DNA from: Candidatus Stygibacter frigidus
GTDB lineage: Bacteria > Cloacimonadota > Cloacimonadia > Cloacimonadales > TCS61
Direction of reading: 5' to 3'
Length of the DNA stretch: 12,043 bases
Assembly: GCA_030765325.1 (NCBI GenBank)
Contig: JAVCCT010000290.1
Span: 1-12,043 of the forward strand
Positions 1 to 7,126 of the stretch are shown here, piece by piece; the stretch's first letter is position 1, and the number at the start of each line of letters is the position of its first letter. Made by a program: the position numbers and the translations under genes. Below the pieces are notes generated by a model, which was given only the letters and a program-made list of their open reading frames with translations, did no database searches and was not told where the DNA came from.

Positions 1-165
1 ATGAAATCAAGCAATGATTTCCTGAAACAGTGGATGGATAATCACAATTATAAAAATATTGATGAATTCAGAGGAAAATTAAGCCAAAAAGAGAATAAAG
101 ATCCGGCATTTTATGAAAGAGCCCAATTTTTGAAATACTTTTCTGGCTATAAAAAGGTTCTATAA
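1..165 (+). CDS. Dihydroorotate dehydrogenase-like protein, C-terminal end (partial)
   Basis: An open frame runs from the first base of the window to TAA at 163-165 and gives 54 residues. The ATG at base 1 is probably internal, because the visible part looks like a C-terminal tail and nothing upstream can be seen. Its pattern, an amphipathic start with WMDNHNYKNIDEFRGKLSQ followed by DPAFYERAQFLKYFSG, matches the C-terminal tail I know from the family annotated as dihydroorotate dehydrogenase-like proteins. These are FMN flavoproteins with a TIM-barrel fold, related to PyrD/PreA but usually not proven pyrimidine enzymes. No catalytic or flavin-binding residues lie in this part, so the assignment rests on tail similarity only. 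It precedes nqrB by a short gap on the same strand, so the two may be cotranscribed. It does not resemble the C-terminus of NqrA or RnfC, the genes usually expected here. Confidence 0.65.
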   Translation: MKSSNDFLKQWMDNHNYKNIDEFRGKLSQKENKDPAFYERAQFLKYFSGYKKVL

Positions 166-188
166 TATCTAATAAATATTTTACCAGG

Positions 189-1112
189 ATGGGATTAATG
201 CTTGAAAAAATGTTTATGAAGCAGAAAGTGATGAACCGGGTTTTATATAGCCTGGTCCCTATTATCCTTTATGCAATATACCGGTTTGGTTGGCGGGTAT
301 TAGCAGTGATAGCGATCACAAATCTATTTTCTGTATTCATGGAATATCTATTTGTGCATGGACAAAAGCCAGGAAAGATCAGTGGTGCAGTTTGGGTGAC
401 AGGATCCTTGCTGGGTCTTATATTACCACCTTCAATACCATTTTGGATGGCAGCAGTTGGTGCCATGATCGCCATTTCTATGGGAAAAATGGTATTTGGC
501 GGATTTGGGATGAATATTTTTAACCCAGCTCTTGTGGGCAGGATATTTTTATTTATCTCTTTTCCCAAACAGATGGGAACTCAATGGAACCAGCCATTTG
601 TGGGATTTCCTGGAGGTTTTGTAAATTGGACAAATCCTCAGGCACTTACCGCAGCAACTAGAATAACTGAAATGAGTGAAAAGGGAGTTAGTGGATTGAG
701 AGACCTTTTTCTGGGAAGTATTCCTGGATGTATTGGTGAGGTTTCGAGTCTGTTGATCATTATTAGTGCATTATACCTGGTTTTCACAAAAACTGCCAAA
801 TGGCAGCCAATGATCGGGGGGATTGGTTCATTCCTGTTATTTAGTTTTATGTTTTACGGTGCGGATCCTCTGTATTTCTTATTTGCTGGTGGAGTGATGT
901 TTGGAATGGTATTTATGATCACAGACCCGGTATCAATGCCGAAGCACAAGAAAGTAATCTGGATAAATTCAATACTGGTAGGATTTTTAACGGTAGTCAT
1001 CAGGAAGTTCAGCAGTTTTCCTGAAGGTTTTATGTTTGCACTGCTGCTGGGTAATACATTTTCTCCTATAATTGAATATGCTTTTAAAAGCAAATCAGGG
1101 AGAAGCAATTGA
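189..1112 (+). CDS. nqrB: Na+-translocating NADH:quinone oxidoreductase subunit B (NqrB/RnfD family)
   Basis: This is the membrane subunit that carries FMN, binds quinone and helps form the ion path. The 307-residue frame is rich in hydrophobic helices. It shows family blocks: GGFGMNIFNPALVGR at about 104-118, GSIPGCIGEVS at 176-186, FMITDPVSMP at 242-251, and a final FPEGFMFALLLGN region. The covalent FMN site expected as Dxx(S/T)GAT appears as QALTAAT, with Thr157 as the likely acceptor; the Asp and Gly are replaced. The protein is short for NqrB (usually above 400 residues) because the long N-terminal extension is missing, and its length is closer to RnfD. The neighbours, above all NqrF, favour Nqr. 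An ATG at 198 is a better start than 189, since AGGA at 186-189 lies 8 nt before it; that gives 304 residues. The stop overlaps the nqrC start. Confidence 0.88.
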   Translation: MGLMLEKMFMKQKVMNRVLYSLVPIILYAIYRFGWRVLAVIAITNLFSVFMEYLFVHGQKPGKISGAVWVTGSLLGLILPPSIPFWMAAVGAMIAISMGKMVFGGFGMNIFNPALVGRIFLFISFPKQMGTQWNQPFVGFPGGFVNWTNPQALTAATRITEMSEKGVSGLRDLFLGSIPGCIGEVSSLLIIISALYLVFTKTAKWQPMIGGIGSFLLFSFMFYGADPLYFLFAGGVMFGMVFMITDPVSMPKHKKVIWINSILVGFLTVVIRKFSSFPEGFMFALLLGNTFSPIIEYAFKSKSGRSN

Positions 1113-1786
1113 AAGAGAAAACCAATTTTTTGGAAAGCAGATTATATCCGGTAGTATTTATGATCATCCTTTCTGCTATCCTAACCTTAATACTCGCTTT
1201 TTCGTATCAACTTTCAAAAGGAAGAGTTGAAATGTATCAGGAGCTACGCTTGCAAACTAACTTACTCAGTTTGTTCAAGAGTGAAATACCTGAATTGAAT
1301 GACAAGGTGATCAAAGAAAATAATCCTGTAATCATGAATGAACTTTATAATAAATATTTAGTGTCCAAAATACTGGCAAACAGACCAGATTATCAATATT
1401 ATGAATTTTTAGATAATGGTAATACAGCTGGTTATGTATTTCCTATTTCAGCTAAAGGGCTTTGGAGCACAATTAAATTGCTGGTGGCAATAGATCCAGA
1501 ATTCAATCAATATCTGGGGATCAAAATTATCAGTCAGGGAGAGACTCCAGGTTTGGGAGCTAGAATCACTGAAAACTGGTTTCAAGAGCAATTTACAGGC
1601 AAGGTATTCTATCAGGGAAATAGCTTTAATAAATTGCAGTTAATAGAAGAAAATGGCAATCCTAACGCAGATCAGATACTTCAGATAACAGGAGCAACAG
1701 TTAGCAGCAAAGCAATAGTAGCTGGTATTCAGCATGATCTTGAAATATTATATAACCAGAATTTTAGCAATGTAAAGGTAGATTAA
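1109..1786 (+). CDS. nqrC: Na+-translocating NADH:quinone oxidoreductase subunit C (NqrC/RnfG family)
   Basis: This is the periplasm-facing subunit with covalently bound FMN. The 225-residue protein has one N-terminal membrane helix (about residues 13-33) followed by a soluble FMN-binding domain. The strongly conserved block GETPGLGARITENWF at about 143-157 and the flavinylation motif ITGATVSS, with Thr197 as the FMN-phosphate ester site, are both present. The Asp usually found six residues before that Thr is Leu. The start is TTG at 1109-1111, overlapping the nqrB TGA (1110-1112). An AGGGAGA at 1097-1103 lies 5 nt upstream and supports this non-ATG start; the overlap suggests translational coupling. 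An ApbE flavin transferase would be required for maturation, and none is in the window. Confidence 0.9.
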   Translation: MKEKTNFLESRLYPVVFMIILSAILTLILAFSYQLSKGRVEMYQELRLQTNLLSLFKSEIPELNDKVIKENNPVIMNELYNKYLVSKILANRPDYQYYEFLDNGNTAGYVFPISAKGLWSTIKLLVAIDPEFNQYLGIKIISQGETPGLGARITENWFQEQFTGKVFYQGNSFNKLQLIEENGNPNADQILQITGATVSSKAIVAGIQHDLEILYNQNFSNVKVD

Positions 1787-2380
1787 ATGAATAAGAAGCA
1801 GATATTTATTCAAAGTGCATTTACAGAAAACGCGATCTGGTCTCAAATTTTGGGGATATGCTCTGCTCTGGCAGTTACGAATCAGATGAAAAATAGTCTG
1901 GTTATGGGATTAGGAGTAATATTTACCTTAGCTCTTTCCATGCTTACTATTTCTGCAATCAGGAGCTTGATCCCATCACGTGTGCGGATGATGGCACAGA
2001 CCTTTATTATTGCATTTTATGTAATTCTTGTGGATTTATTTCTTAAAGCTTTTTTACCTGATACCAGTCAACAACTGGGTCCTTACGTAGGGCTGATAAT
2101 CACCAATTGTATAATAATGGGCAGGGCAGAAGCATTTGCTTCGAAGAATACACCTTTAGATAGTATGGTAGATGGCATTGGAGCGGGTGTAGGATACACA
2201 TTGGTATTATTGATCATCTCATTCATCAGGGAGATATTTGGTTTTGGAGCAATATTTGGATATCAGGTGCTGGGCAGTTGGTGGACTCGCTGGTCGATCA
2301 TGGTAATGGCTCCCAGTGCATTTTTCCTGCTTGCCATGCTGATCTGGATAACTGAAATTAGAAAGAGGAAACGAGGGTAA
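1787..2380 (+). CDS. nqrD: Na+-translocating NADH:quinone oxidoreductase subunit D (NqrD/RnfE family)
   Basis: This is a small polytopic membrane subunit that pairs with NqrE in an inverted arrangement at the core of the complex. The 197-residue length fits the family (about 200-210). The signature LGICSALAVTNQMKNSLVMG lies at about 22-41 and the second block GLIITNCIIMGRAEAFA at about 102-118. Cys25 and Cys108 sit in these half-helices and match the pair known to ligate the intramembrane iron centre together with two cysteines of NqrE. The C-terminus ends in a basic tail (EIRKRKRG). The ATG follows the nqrC stop codon directly, with only the weak AAAGGTAG just upstream, so expression probably relies on coupling to nqrC. 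Confidence 0.93.
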   Translation: MNKKQIFIQSAFTENAIWSQILGICSALAVTNQMKNSLVMGLGVIFTLALSMLTISAIRSLIPSRVRMMAQTFIIAFYVILVDLFLKAFLPDTSQQLGPYVGLIITNCIIMGRAEAFASKNTPLDSMVDGIGAGVGYTLVLLIISFIREIFGFGAIFGYQVLGSWWTRWSIMVMAPSAFFLLAMLIWITEIRKRKRG

Positions 2381-2386
2381 GGCAAT

Positions 2387-2974
2387 ATGGAAATTAATGC
2401 AGTAGTTATCTTCTTTGCGGCTATATTTACCAGTAATATCCTTCTTACAAATTTTCTGGGAATGTGTTCATTTCTATCAGTATCGAAGGAAGTGGAGTCC
2501 TCTTTTGGACTGGGAGTTGCCGTGTTTTTTGTGATGGTGTGCACTACGGCAATAAACTATGCAGTTTATCATTTGATAATGGTGCCTTTGGATATTGTAT
2601 ATCTGCAATACATCATTTTTATAATAGTCATTGCTGCCTTTGTGCAGTTAACAGAAATGCTTGTTGAAAGGTTTTCACCTGTATTATATTATACTTTAGG
2701 TATATTTCTACCTTTGATCACGGTAAATTGCGCAATCCTGGGAGTATCGCTGTTTATGGTAATACGCAATTACAGTTTTATTCAATCCATTGCTTATGGT
2801 GGAGGAGCGGGATTAGGCTGGCTGCTGGCCATATTAAGTCTGGCTGGGATAAGGCAGAAATTGAAGCTTAATCGTGTTCCTGCTGGATTGAGAGGAGCTG
2901 GTATCACGCTGATAATTACGGGGATCATGGCACTTGCTTTTATCGGGTTTTCCGGTATTGCCGCCATTCAATAA
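2387..2974 (+). CDS. nqrE: Na+-translocating NADH:quinone oxidoreductase subunit E (NqrE/RnfA family)
   Basis: This is a polytopic inner-membrane subunit, partner of NqrD. The 195-residue sequence closely follows the NqrE pattern I remember from Vibrio: NFLGMCSFLSVSKEVESSFGLG at the first half-helix, LGIFLPLITVNCAILG at about 104-119, then SLAGIRQKL and VPAGLRGAGITLIITGIMAL near the end. Cys27 and Cys115 complete, with NqrD Cys25 and Cys108, the four-cysteine set for the intramembrane iron-sulfur centre, so the complex looks functional here. It starts 6 nt after nqrD. GGTAAGG just upstream is a modest ribosome site that overlaps the nqrD stop. The close match to NqrE rather than RnfA is a main reason for calling the operon nqr. 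Confidence 0.94.
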   Translation: MEINAVVIFFAAIFTSNILLTNFLGMCSFLSVSKEVESSFGLGVAVFFVMVCTTAINYAVYHLIMVPLDIVYLQYIIFIIVIAAFVQLTEMLVERFSPVLYYTLGIFLPLITVNCAILGVSLFMVIRNYSFIQSIAYGGGAGLGWLLAILSLAGIRQKLKLNRVPAGLRGAGITLIITGIMALAFIGFSGIAAIQ

Positions 2975-2983
2975 GGTGATAAT

Positions 2984-3622
2984 ATGATATATCTTGTGTT
3001 GCAAACTACAATAATCATGATGATCACTGGAGGAGTGCTGGCATTACTACTGGTGATTGCTGAAAAATATCTGGCTGATTATGGTGAATGCAAGATTGAT
3101 ATTAATGGAAAGCGTGAGGAAACGGTAAAAGGTGGTTCTTCTCTACTAAACAGCTTAAATAGCAAAAATATCTTTCTTGCTTCTGCTTGTGGCGGCAGGG
3201 GAAGTTGCGGATTTTGCAAGTGTAAAGTAATAAAAGGTGGTGGTCCATTATTACCAACAGAAAAGCCATTTCTTACTTCGGAAGAGATTGCCGACAATAT
3301 CAGATTATCATGTCAGGTAAAAATCAAAAATGATATTGAAATTGAGTTACCGGAAGAGATTTTCAATATCAGAAAATTCAAAGCAAAAGTTACCAGCATT
3401 AAGGAATATACCTATGACATCAAGGAATTGACTCTTGATTTGACTGATTCGACGATTGACTTCAAGTCTGGTCAATACATACAGCTCCACAGTCCCAGGT
3501 ATGGCAAAGTAAAACAATCTGTATCCCGAGCTTACTCAATATCTTCTAATGAAACTAATAAGAATGTGGTACAGGTAATAATACGACTTGTCCCAAGGGA
3601 TTTGCACAACCTGGGTACATGA
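2984..3622 (+). CDS. nqrF: NqrF N-terminal part: 2Fe-2S domain and start of FAD domain (frameshifted gene, 5' fragment)
   Basis: This is the NADH-oxidising subunit. The 5' frame has one N-terminal membrane helix (about 3-26), then a ferredoxin-type 2Fe-2S domain with Cys69, Cys75, Cys78 and Cys110 (CX5CX2CX31C, the NqrF spacing). The first half of a ferredoxin-reductase FAD domain follows, with SRAYSIS at 181-187 as the flavin-binding RxYS motif. Good homology continues through VIIRLVP (residue 204, base 3595). The last residues before TGA at 3620-3622 are out of frame and not family-like. The remainder, including the NADH-binding part, continues in the +1 frame. Joining the frames by skipping one base gives about 365 residues, plausible for a short NqrF. 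AAGGTG at 2973-2978 overlaps the nqrE stop and supports the ATG at 2984. Confidence 0.9.
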   Translation: MIYLVLQTTIIMMITGGVLALLLVIAEKYLADYGECKIDINGKREETVKGGSSLLNSLNSKNIFLASACGGRGSCGFCKCKVIKGGGPLLPTEKPFLTSEEIADNIRLSCQVKIKNDIEIELPEEIFNIRKFKAKVTSIKEYTYDIKELTLDLTDSTIDFKSGQYIQLHSPRYGKVKQSVSRAYSISSNETNKNVVQVIIRLVPRDLHNLGT

Positions 3623-4082
3623 ATATCTTAAGGAAGGGGATATGGTAGAATTCACGGGACCCTATGGTGATTTCTATATCCGGGATACTTCCAGAGATAT
3701 AATTTTCATTGCCGGAGGGTCAGGAATGGCTCCAATAAAATCCATGCTGGAAATGCTAACCGAAAGAAAATCTCAAAGAAGGATCGCATTTTTCTTTGGA
3801 GCTCGCTGCAAAGATGATTTATATTTAACCGATTATCTATATGAATTTGAAAGTAAACTGACAGATTATCAATATCATCCTATATTATCCCAACCTTGTG
3901 AAGAAGATGAGTGGCAGGGAAAAACTGGATATATAACTCCATATTTAAAAGAAGTTATCAAAGACAGCGCTAATACTGAAGCTTATCTATGCGGTAGCCC
4001 GGGAATGATCAATGCAATGGTGAAAGGGCTGAAGGAATTTGGGATCAGTGAAAACAATATATTCTATGATAGTTTCAGTTGA
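3588..4082 (+). CDS. nqrF: NqrF C-terminal part: FAD/NADH-binding domain (frameshifted gene, 3' fragment)
   Basis: This frame continues the preceding NqrF fragment, shifted by one base. Family-like sequence begins with GICTTWVHEYLKEGD (from about 3597) and includes GPYGDFYIRDT, the NADH-binding IFIAGGSGMAPIKSM, FFFGARCKDDLYL, and the C-terminal CGSPGMINAMVKGL followed by a terminal aromatic FYDSFS. These are the expected blocks of the reductase half. The frame opens at a TTG (3588), which is not a credible start because the conserved fold begins upstream in the other frame. If translated on its own, the ATG at 3642 with AGGA at 3631-3634 would be the best internal start, but the product would lack part of the FAD domain. 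Coordinates give the open frame, not a proven separate protein. Confidence 0.85.
   Translation: MSQGICTTWVHEYLKEGDMVEFTGPYGDFYIRDTSRDIIFIAGGSGMAPIKSMLEMLTERKSQRRIAFFFGARCKDDLYLTDYLYEFESKLTDYQYHPILSQPCEEDEWQGKTGYITPYLKEVIKDSANTEAYLCGSPGMINAMVKGLKEFGISENNIFYDSFS
3590..3603 (+). other. Frameshift junction inside nqrF
   Basis: The two nqrF frames meet here. Frame one reads GTC CCA AGG GAT and soon stops. The frame that restores the family sequence reads GGG ATT TGC ACA. Skipping one base after CCA (3593-3595), or inserting two, joins LVP to GICTTW. The site has short runs (CCC, AA, GGG) where a base-count error is easy. A sequencing error, a true mutation and a +1 recoding event are all compatible with the sequence; error or mutation is the simplest. 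Confidence 0.8.
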
Positions 4083-4118
4083 TATGAATAATGTCTTAAG
4101 ATAATTGAGGGGAAAAAA

Positions 4119-6035
4119 ATGGAAGGAAAAGCACTATTAGAAAGAGTCAATAGCTCTTCTGGTAAAGAGAAATTTAAAGCTTTGCTTGATTATGTTCGCT
4201 ATTTAACTCGCGTAGATACAGAAGAGAGTCAGAGGAGAGCTTTGCAAGCTCTTCAAATGGCAAATGAATTTAAAGATACTCAAGCCATAATTAGTGCTTT
4301 AATTCATGTCTCCTATGCATGTCTTTATGGTGGTAATTATCAGGAAGCTATAATATGGGCAAATAAATTATTGAAAATGAACACAGAAGAAAAAGCTCTT
4401 GCCTTTAGAGGTACTGCTCATAATATTTTGGGGAGCGTAAATATAAAATTAGGTAAATATTCAAAATCAATTGAGCATTTTCTAAAGGCGATGGATTATT
4501 ATCAGGAAGCTAAAGAAGAAAATGAGTTAACGGGGATTTATAACAATTTGGGTATGGTTCATCAAATGAGAGAGGAATTTGAGGAAGCTTATAACTATTA
4601 TAACCTTGCCTTACAATCAGCTCAGTCGCAAAATAACCAAAGTCAGCACCATATCAAGCTTAATATTGCCAATATTCGTTTTATGCAGGGTGATTATCAG
4701 AGTGCAAAACTAATTTATGAGGATTCCATTGAGATCTTTGGTAAATTGGAAAGATACAATGAGCAGGCTTCAGCTATTCAGAATCTGGGAATGGCTTACA
4801 ATAAATTAGGTGATCCAGAAAAAGCCCTTGAATATTATTTAGAAGCTTTGAAATTATTTGAGGAACTTCATGAAAACTTTGCCTTAGCTAAACTACATAA
4901 CGAGATATGCGATATTTTGATCACGCAGGAAAGATATGAAGAAGCTTTATCTTATCTGCAAAGAGCAGAAAAACTTTCTGAAGATAACGATATGAAAAGG
5001 AATCTGGTGGAAGTTTACAATACTTATGCAAAACTATATGAAGCACAGGGAGACTTGAAACAGGCAAATGGGTTTTTACACAAATTAGTGGAAGCAAATC
5101 ATATCTATCATAAAGAAATGACCACCAGAGAAATAGAAGAGTTGGAAGCAAAACATAAAACGCAAATATACAAATTGAAAAACACAGAATTAACCGATCA
5201 AAACAAGATAATGCAGAGTCAGATAGATAATGTGAATCACTCTTTGGGAGAATTGCAATCGATACATACCAAGCTGCAAAAGGAATTTGGCGAAGCAGTG
5301 GATCGCATAAACAATCAGGATAATTTGCTGTCTTCTCAATCACGAATGGCTGTTATGGGAGAGATGTTATCATCTATTGCCCATCAATGGAAGCAGCCTT
5401 TAAATGTGATAGCAGTGCTTTCTCAATCGATAGATGATGCCTGGGATTTTAATGAACTGGATGATGCTTTTTTGAAAAAACAGACAAGTATGATATTGTC
5501 GCAAGTTTATTATATGAGTGATACGATAAATGATTTTCGTAATTTCTTTAAAACTGAATACCTAACAAGCTTCAATGTGAAAGATGCAATTGAGAAATCG
5601 ATAAATCTGGTTGACTATATGCTGAAAAAAAATAATACCAGAATCAATATTATAGGTGATAGTAGTTGCAGTCTGAATGGAAATCCTAATGAAATAACTC
5701 AAGTGGTAGTCAATTTGATAAATAATGGAATGGAAGCGATGCAAAGGCAAGGAGTTAAAGACCCTCAGATTACAATTAAACTGGATTGTGATAAAGAATT
5801 TGCGATGATGAAAGTGCATAATAATGGAGTACCAATTGAGGATGAATTATTAGAAAAGATATTTGAACCTTATTTTACAACGCGTGGAAAATCAGGTACT
5901 GGATTGGGACTTCATATTTGCAGATTTATCATAGAAAACAAATATCAGGGTAAAATAAATGCAATAAATATTGATAAAGGTGTAGAATTTATTCTTAAAA
6001 TTCCCAGGGCAAATCAAGCTAAAGTTGAAAATTAA
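4119..6035 (+). CDS. TPR-repeat cytoplasmic sensor histidine kinase
   Basis: The 638-residue protein has no signal peptide or membrane helix. Residues of about 55-330 form seven or so tetratricopeptide repeats, for example NLGMAYNKLGDPEKALEYYLEA. A charged coiled coil follows (about 332-405), then a kinase core. The H box SIAHQWKQPLN places the phospho-accepting His at 422. The N box NLINNGMEAM places the Mg-binding Asn at about 536. The F and G2 boxes are IFEPYFTTRGKSGTGLGLHIC. The G1 box is HNNG at 567-570, where the usual Asp of DNG is Asn568, a variant seen in some kinases of this type. There is no receiver domain and no response regulator nearby. The TPR part probably senses a protein or peptide ligand; that is inference. 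GAGGGG lies 7-8 nt before the ATG. The gap from nqrF is 36 nt without a terminator, so readthrough from nqr is possible. Confidence 0.92.
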   Translation: MEGKALLERVNSSSGKEKFKALLDYVRYLTRVDTEESQRRALQALQMANEFKDTQAIISALIHVSYACLYGGNYQEAIIWANKLLKMNTEEKALAFRGTAHNILGSVNIKLGKYSKSIEHFLKAMDYYQEAKEENELTGIYNNLGMVHQMREEFEEAYNYYNLALQSAQSQNNQSQHHIKLNIANIRFMQGDYQSAKLIYEDSIEIFGKLERYNEQASAIQNLGMAYNKLGDPEKALEYYLEALKLFEELHENFALAKLHNEICDILITQERYEEALSYLQRAEKLSEDNDMKRNLVEVYNTYAKLYEAQGDLKQANGFLHKLVEANHIYHKEMTTREIEELEAKHKTQIYKLKNTELTDQNKIMQSQIDNVNHSLGELQSIHTKLQKEFGEAVDRINNQDNLLSSQSRMAVMGEMLSSIAHQWKQPLNVIAVLSQSIDDAWDFNELDDAFLKKQTSMILSQVYYMSDTINDFRNFFKTEYLTSFNVKDAIEKSINLVDYMLKKNNTRINIIGDSSCSLNGNPNEITQVVVNLINNGMEAMQRQGVKDPQITIKLDCDKEFAMMKVHNNGVPIEDELLEKIFEPYFTTRGKSGTGLGLHICRFIIENKYQGKINAINIDKGVEFILKIPRANQAKVEN

Positions 6036-6070
6036 ATAAGCAGAAAAACCTGTTTAATTGGAGGTGTGTT

Positions 6071-6526
6071 ATGAAACAGACACCAGAAGAAAAGAATATC
6101 CAGAAGAAAATGCAGCCCGGATCGATTACACTGGAAGGCTTTCTGGGTGAGGATAATCGTCATTATCATGATATAATTGATGAAGATTTACGATTACTTG
6201 ATAAATTTGGCATTACAAAAGAGCAGATTGCTGATAAATTGCAGAAGATAACTGATGAGGCATTTGAAAATTATGATGGCATTACTACGCTTGAAAATGG
6301 AGCAAAAGTAGAGTATGTGACCTTTCGCGGGAAAGTTGTGAGCCCTTTTAGTGGTCAAAAGCCTTCCCCTAAAGGATTTGTTAAATATTTTGATCCTCAA
6401 AAACAGATCAGTATAAGCTGGTGCCCATTGAATATTCAGATGATCAGGGAATTTGGTTTTTTTGAAGGAAAGGGCTCACCTAATCGTTTAGAACCTGAAG
6501 TAATTTATGAGTTGTTTTTTAAATAA
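6071..6526 (+). CDS. Conserved protein of unknown function (151 aa)
   Basis: I cannot name this family. The protein is soluble-looking, with no signal peptide or membrane helix. The N-terminal third holds LEGFLGEDNRHYHDIIDEDL and GITKEQIADKLQKITDEA, which looks helical. The centre (about 80-112) looks like beta strands: VEYVTFRGKVVSPF and GFVKYFDPQKQ. The C-terminal block NIQMIREFGFFEGKGSPNRLEPE (121-143) is Gly/Phe-rich and resembles a block I recall from conserved hypothetical proteins of anaerobes, without a function attached. Only one Cys (118) is present, so a metal site is not obvious. GGAGGT at 6060-6065 gives a strong ribosome site 5 nt before the ATG. It follows the histidine kinase by 35 nt and precedes the lipoprotein by 28 nt, in the same direction, so the three may form one transcript. 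Confidence 0.85.
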   Translation: MKQTPEEKNIQKKMQPGSITLEGFLGEDNRHYHDIIDEDLRLLDKFGITKEQIADKLQKITDEAFENYDGITTLENGAKVEYVTFRGKVVSPFSGQKPSPKGFVKYFDPQKQISISWCPLNIQMIREFGFFEGKGSPNRLEPEVIYELFFK

Positions 6527-6554
6527 TCACAAATGAGTATTAAAGGAGTAAAAA

Positions 6555-7121
6555 ATGAAGAAGATTTTTATGAGAATTTTTATGATTTTATTGATCAGTT
6601 TTTTCCTGTCTGGATGTCTTACAACTCAGTTCAAAGAGTATCGCTTCACTTTCAACCAAGATGGCTCTGGTACAGGGTCAATCAAATTTATTAATATTGT
6701 GTCAGAAGAGGATGAGGATAAAGATGTTTCCTATGCTGATTTTCAGGAATTGATCAATAGTTATCTTCAGGGAGAGCAATTTGAAACAGACAATCCTGAA
6801 TTTAGGGTCATCAGCAAAGAACTGTTTGAAGAAAATGGACAATTATGCGCTAAAGTAGAATTTGCTTTTGTTCATTATAGTGATGCCAGCTTCTTGAAAT
6901 ATGATAAGTGTGATTGCTCTCCAATGATGTATTACGCAGGAGATTTAAGTGAAACCGTGATTGAAACTGATGGTGAAACAATGTCAGGAAGTGAATCTAT
7001 TCCGGTCTATTTCTGGGATAATAATTCCACAACTTGCTATATTAAAACTCAGGTTAAAGATGACATGTCTGATGCACATGAAATGATGGACATCTATAAA
7101 ATCTGGAAGGACAAGCAATAG
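6555..7121 (+). CDS. Predicted lipoprotein of unknown function (188 aa)
   Basis: The N-terminus is a clear lipoprotein signal: a short basic start, a hydrophobic core, and the lipobox LSGC, with lipidated Cys21. The mature part starts with LTTQFKEYRFTFNQDGSGTGSIKFINI, suggesting a beta-rich domain. It continues with an acidic stretch EEDEDKD (51-57), a region around DFQELINSYLQGEQFE, and KCDCS with Cys119 and Cys121. Cys98 and Cys161 are further possible disulfide partners. The DGSGxG start and the EFRVISKELFEENGQL segment recall a family of uncharacterised envelope lipoproteins, but I do not know a function. The residues after the lipidated Cys (LTT) contain no Asp at +2, which would suit an outer-membrane destination if E. 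coli-like rules apply. AAAGGAG at 6542-6548 lies 6 nt before the ATG. Confidence 0.88.
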   Translation: MKKIFMRIFMILLISFFLSGCLTTQFKEYRFTFNQDGSGTGSIKFINIVSEEDEDKDVSYADFQELINSYLQGEQFETDNPEFRVISKELFEENGQLCAKVEFAFVHYSDASFLKYDKCDCSPMMYYAGDLSETVIETDGETMSGSESIPVYFWDNNSTTCYIKTQVKDDMSDAHEMMDIYKIWKDKQ

Positions 7122-7126
7122 CTGGT

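Noticed and set aside
161..166. TATAAT as a -10 promoter element before nqrB
   Set aside because: The hexamer is perfect but overlaps the stop codon of the upstream gene, and no good -35 is found at 16-18 nt; the surrounding DNA is AT-rich enough for chance matches.
189..4082. Calling the membrane complex Rnf (rnfD-G-E-A) instead of Nqr
   Set aside because: The final gene has the CX5CX2CX31C 2Fe-2S domain joined to an FAD/NADH reductase, which is NqrF; no RnfB or RnfC is present, and the NqrE-like subunit follows the Nqr pattern. The short NqrB remains the one Rnf-like trait.
4083..4118. A terminator between nqrF and the histidine kinase
   Set aside because: Only the short palindrome TCTTAAGA is present, without a GC-rich stem or U run.
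4921..5343. A 140-codon open frame on the - strand
   Set aside because: It is antisense to the TPR and coiled-coil part of the histidine kinase and has no plausible ribosome site or domain.
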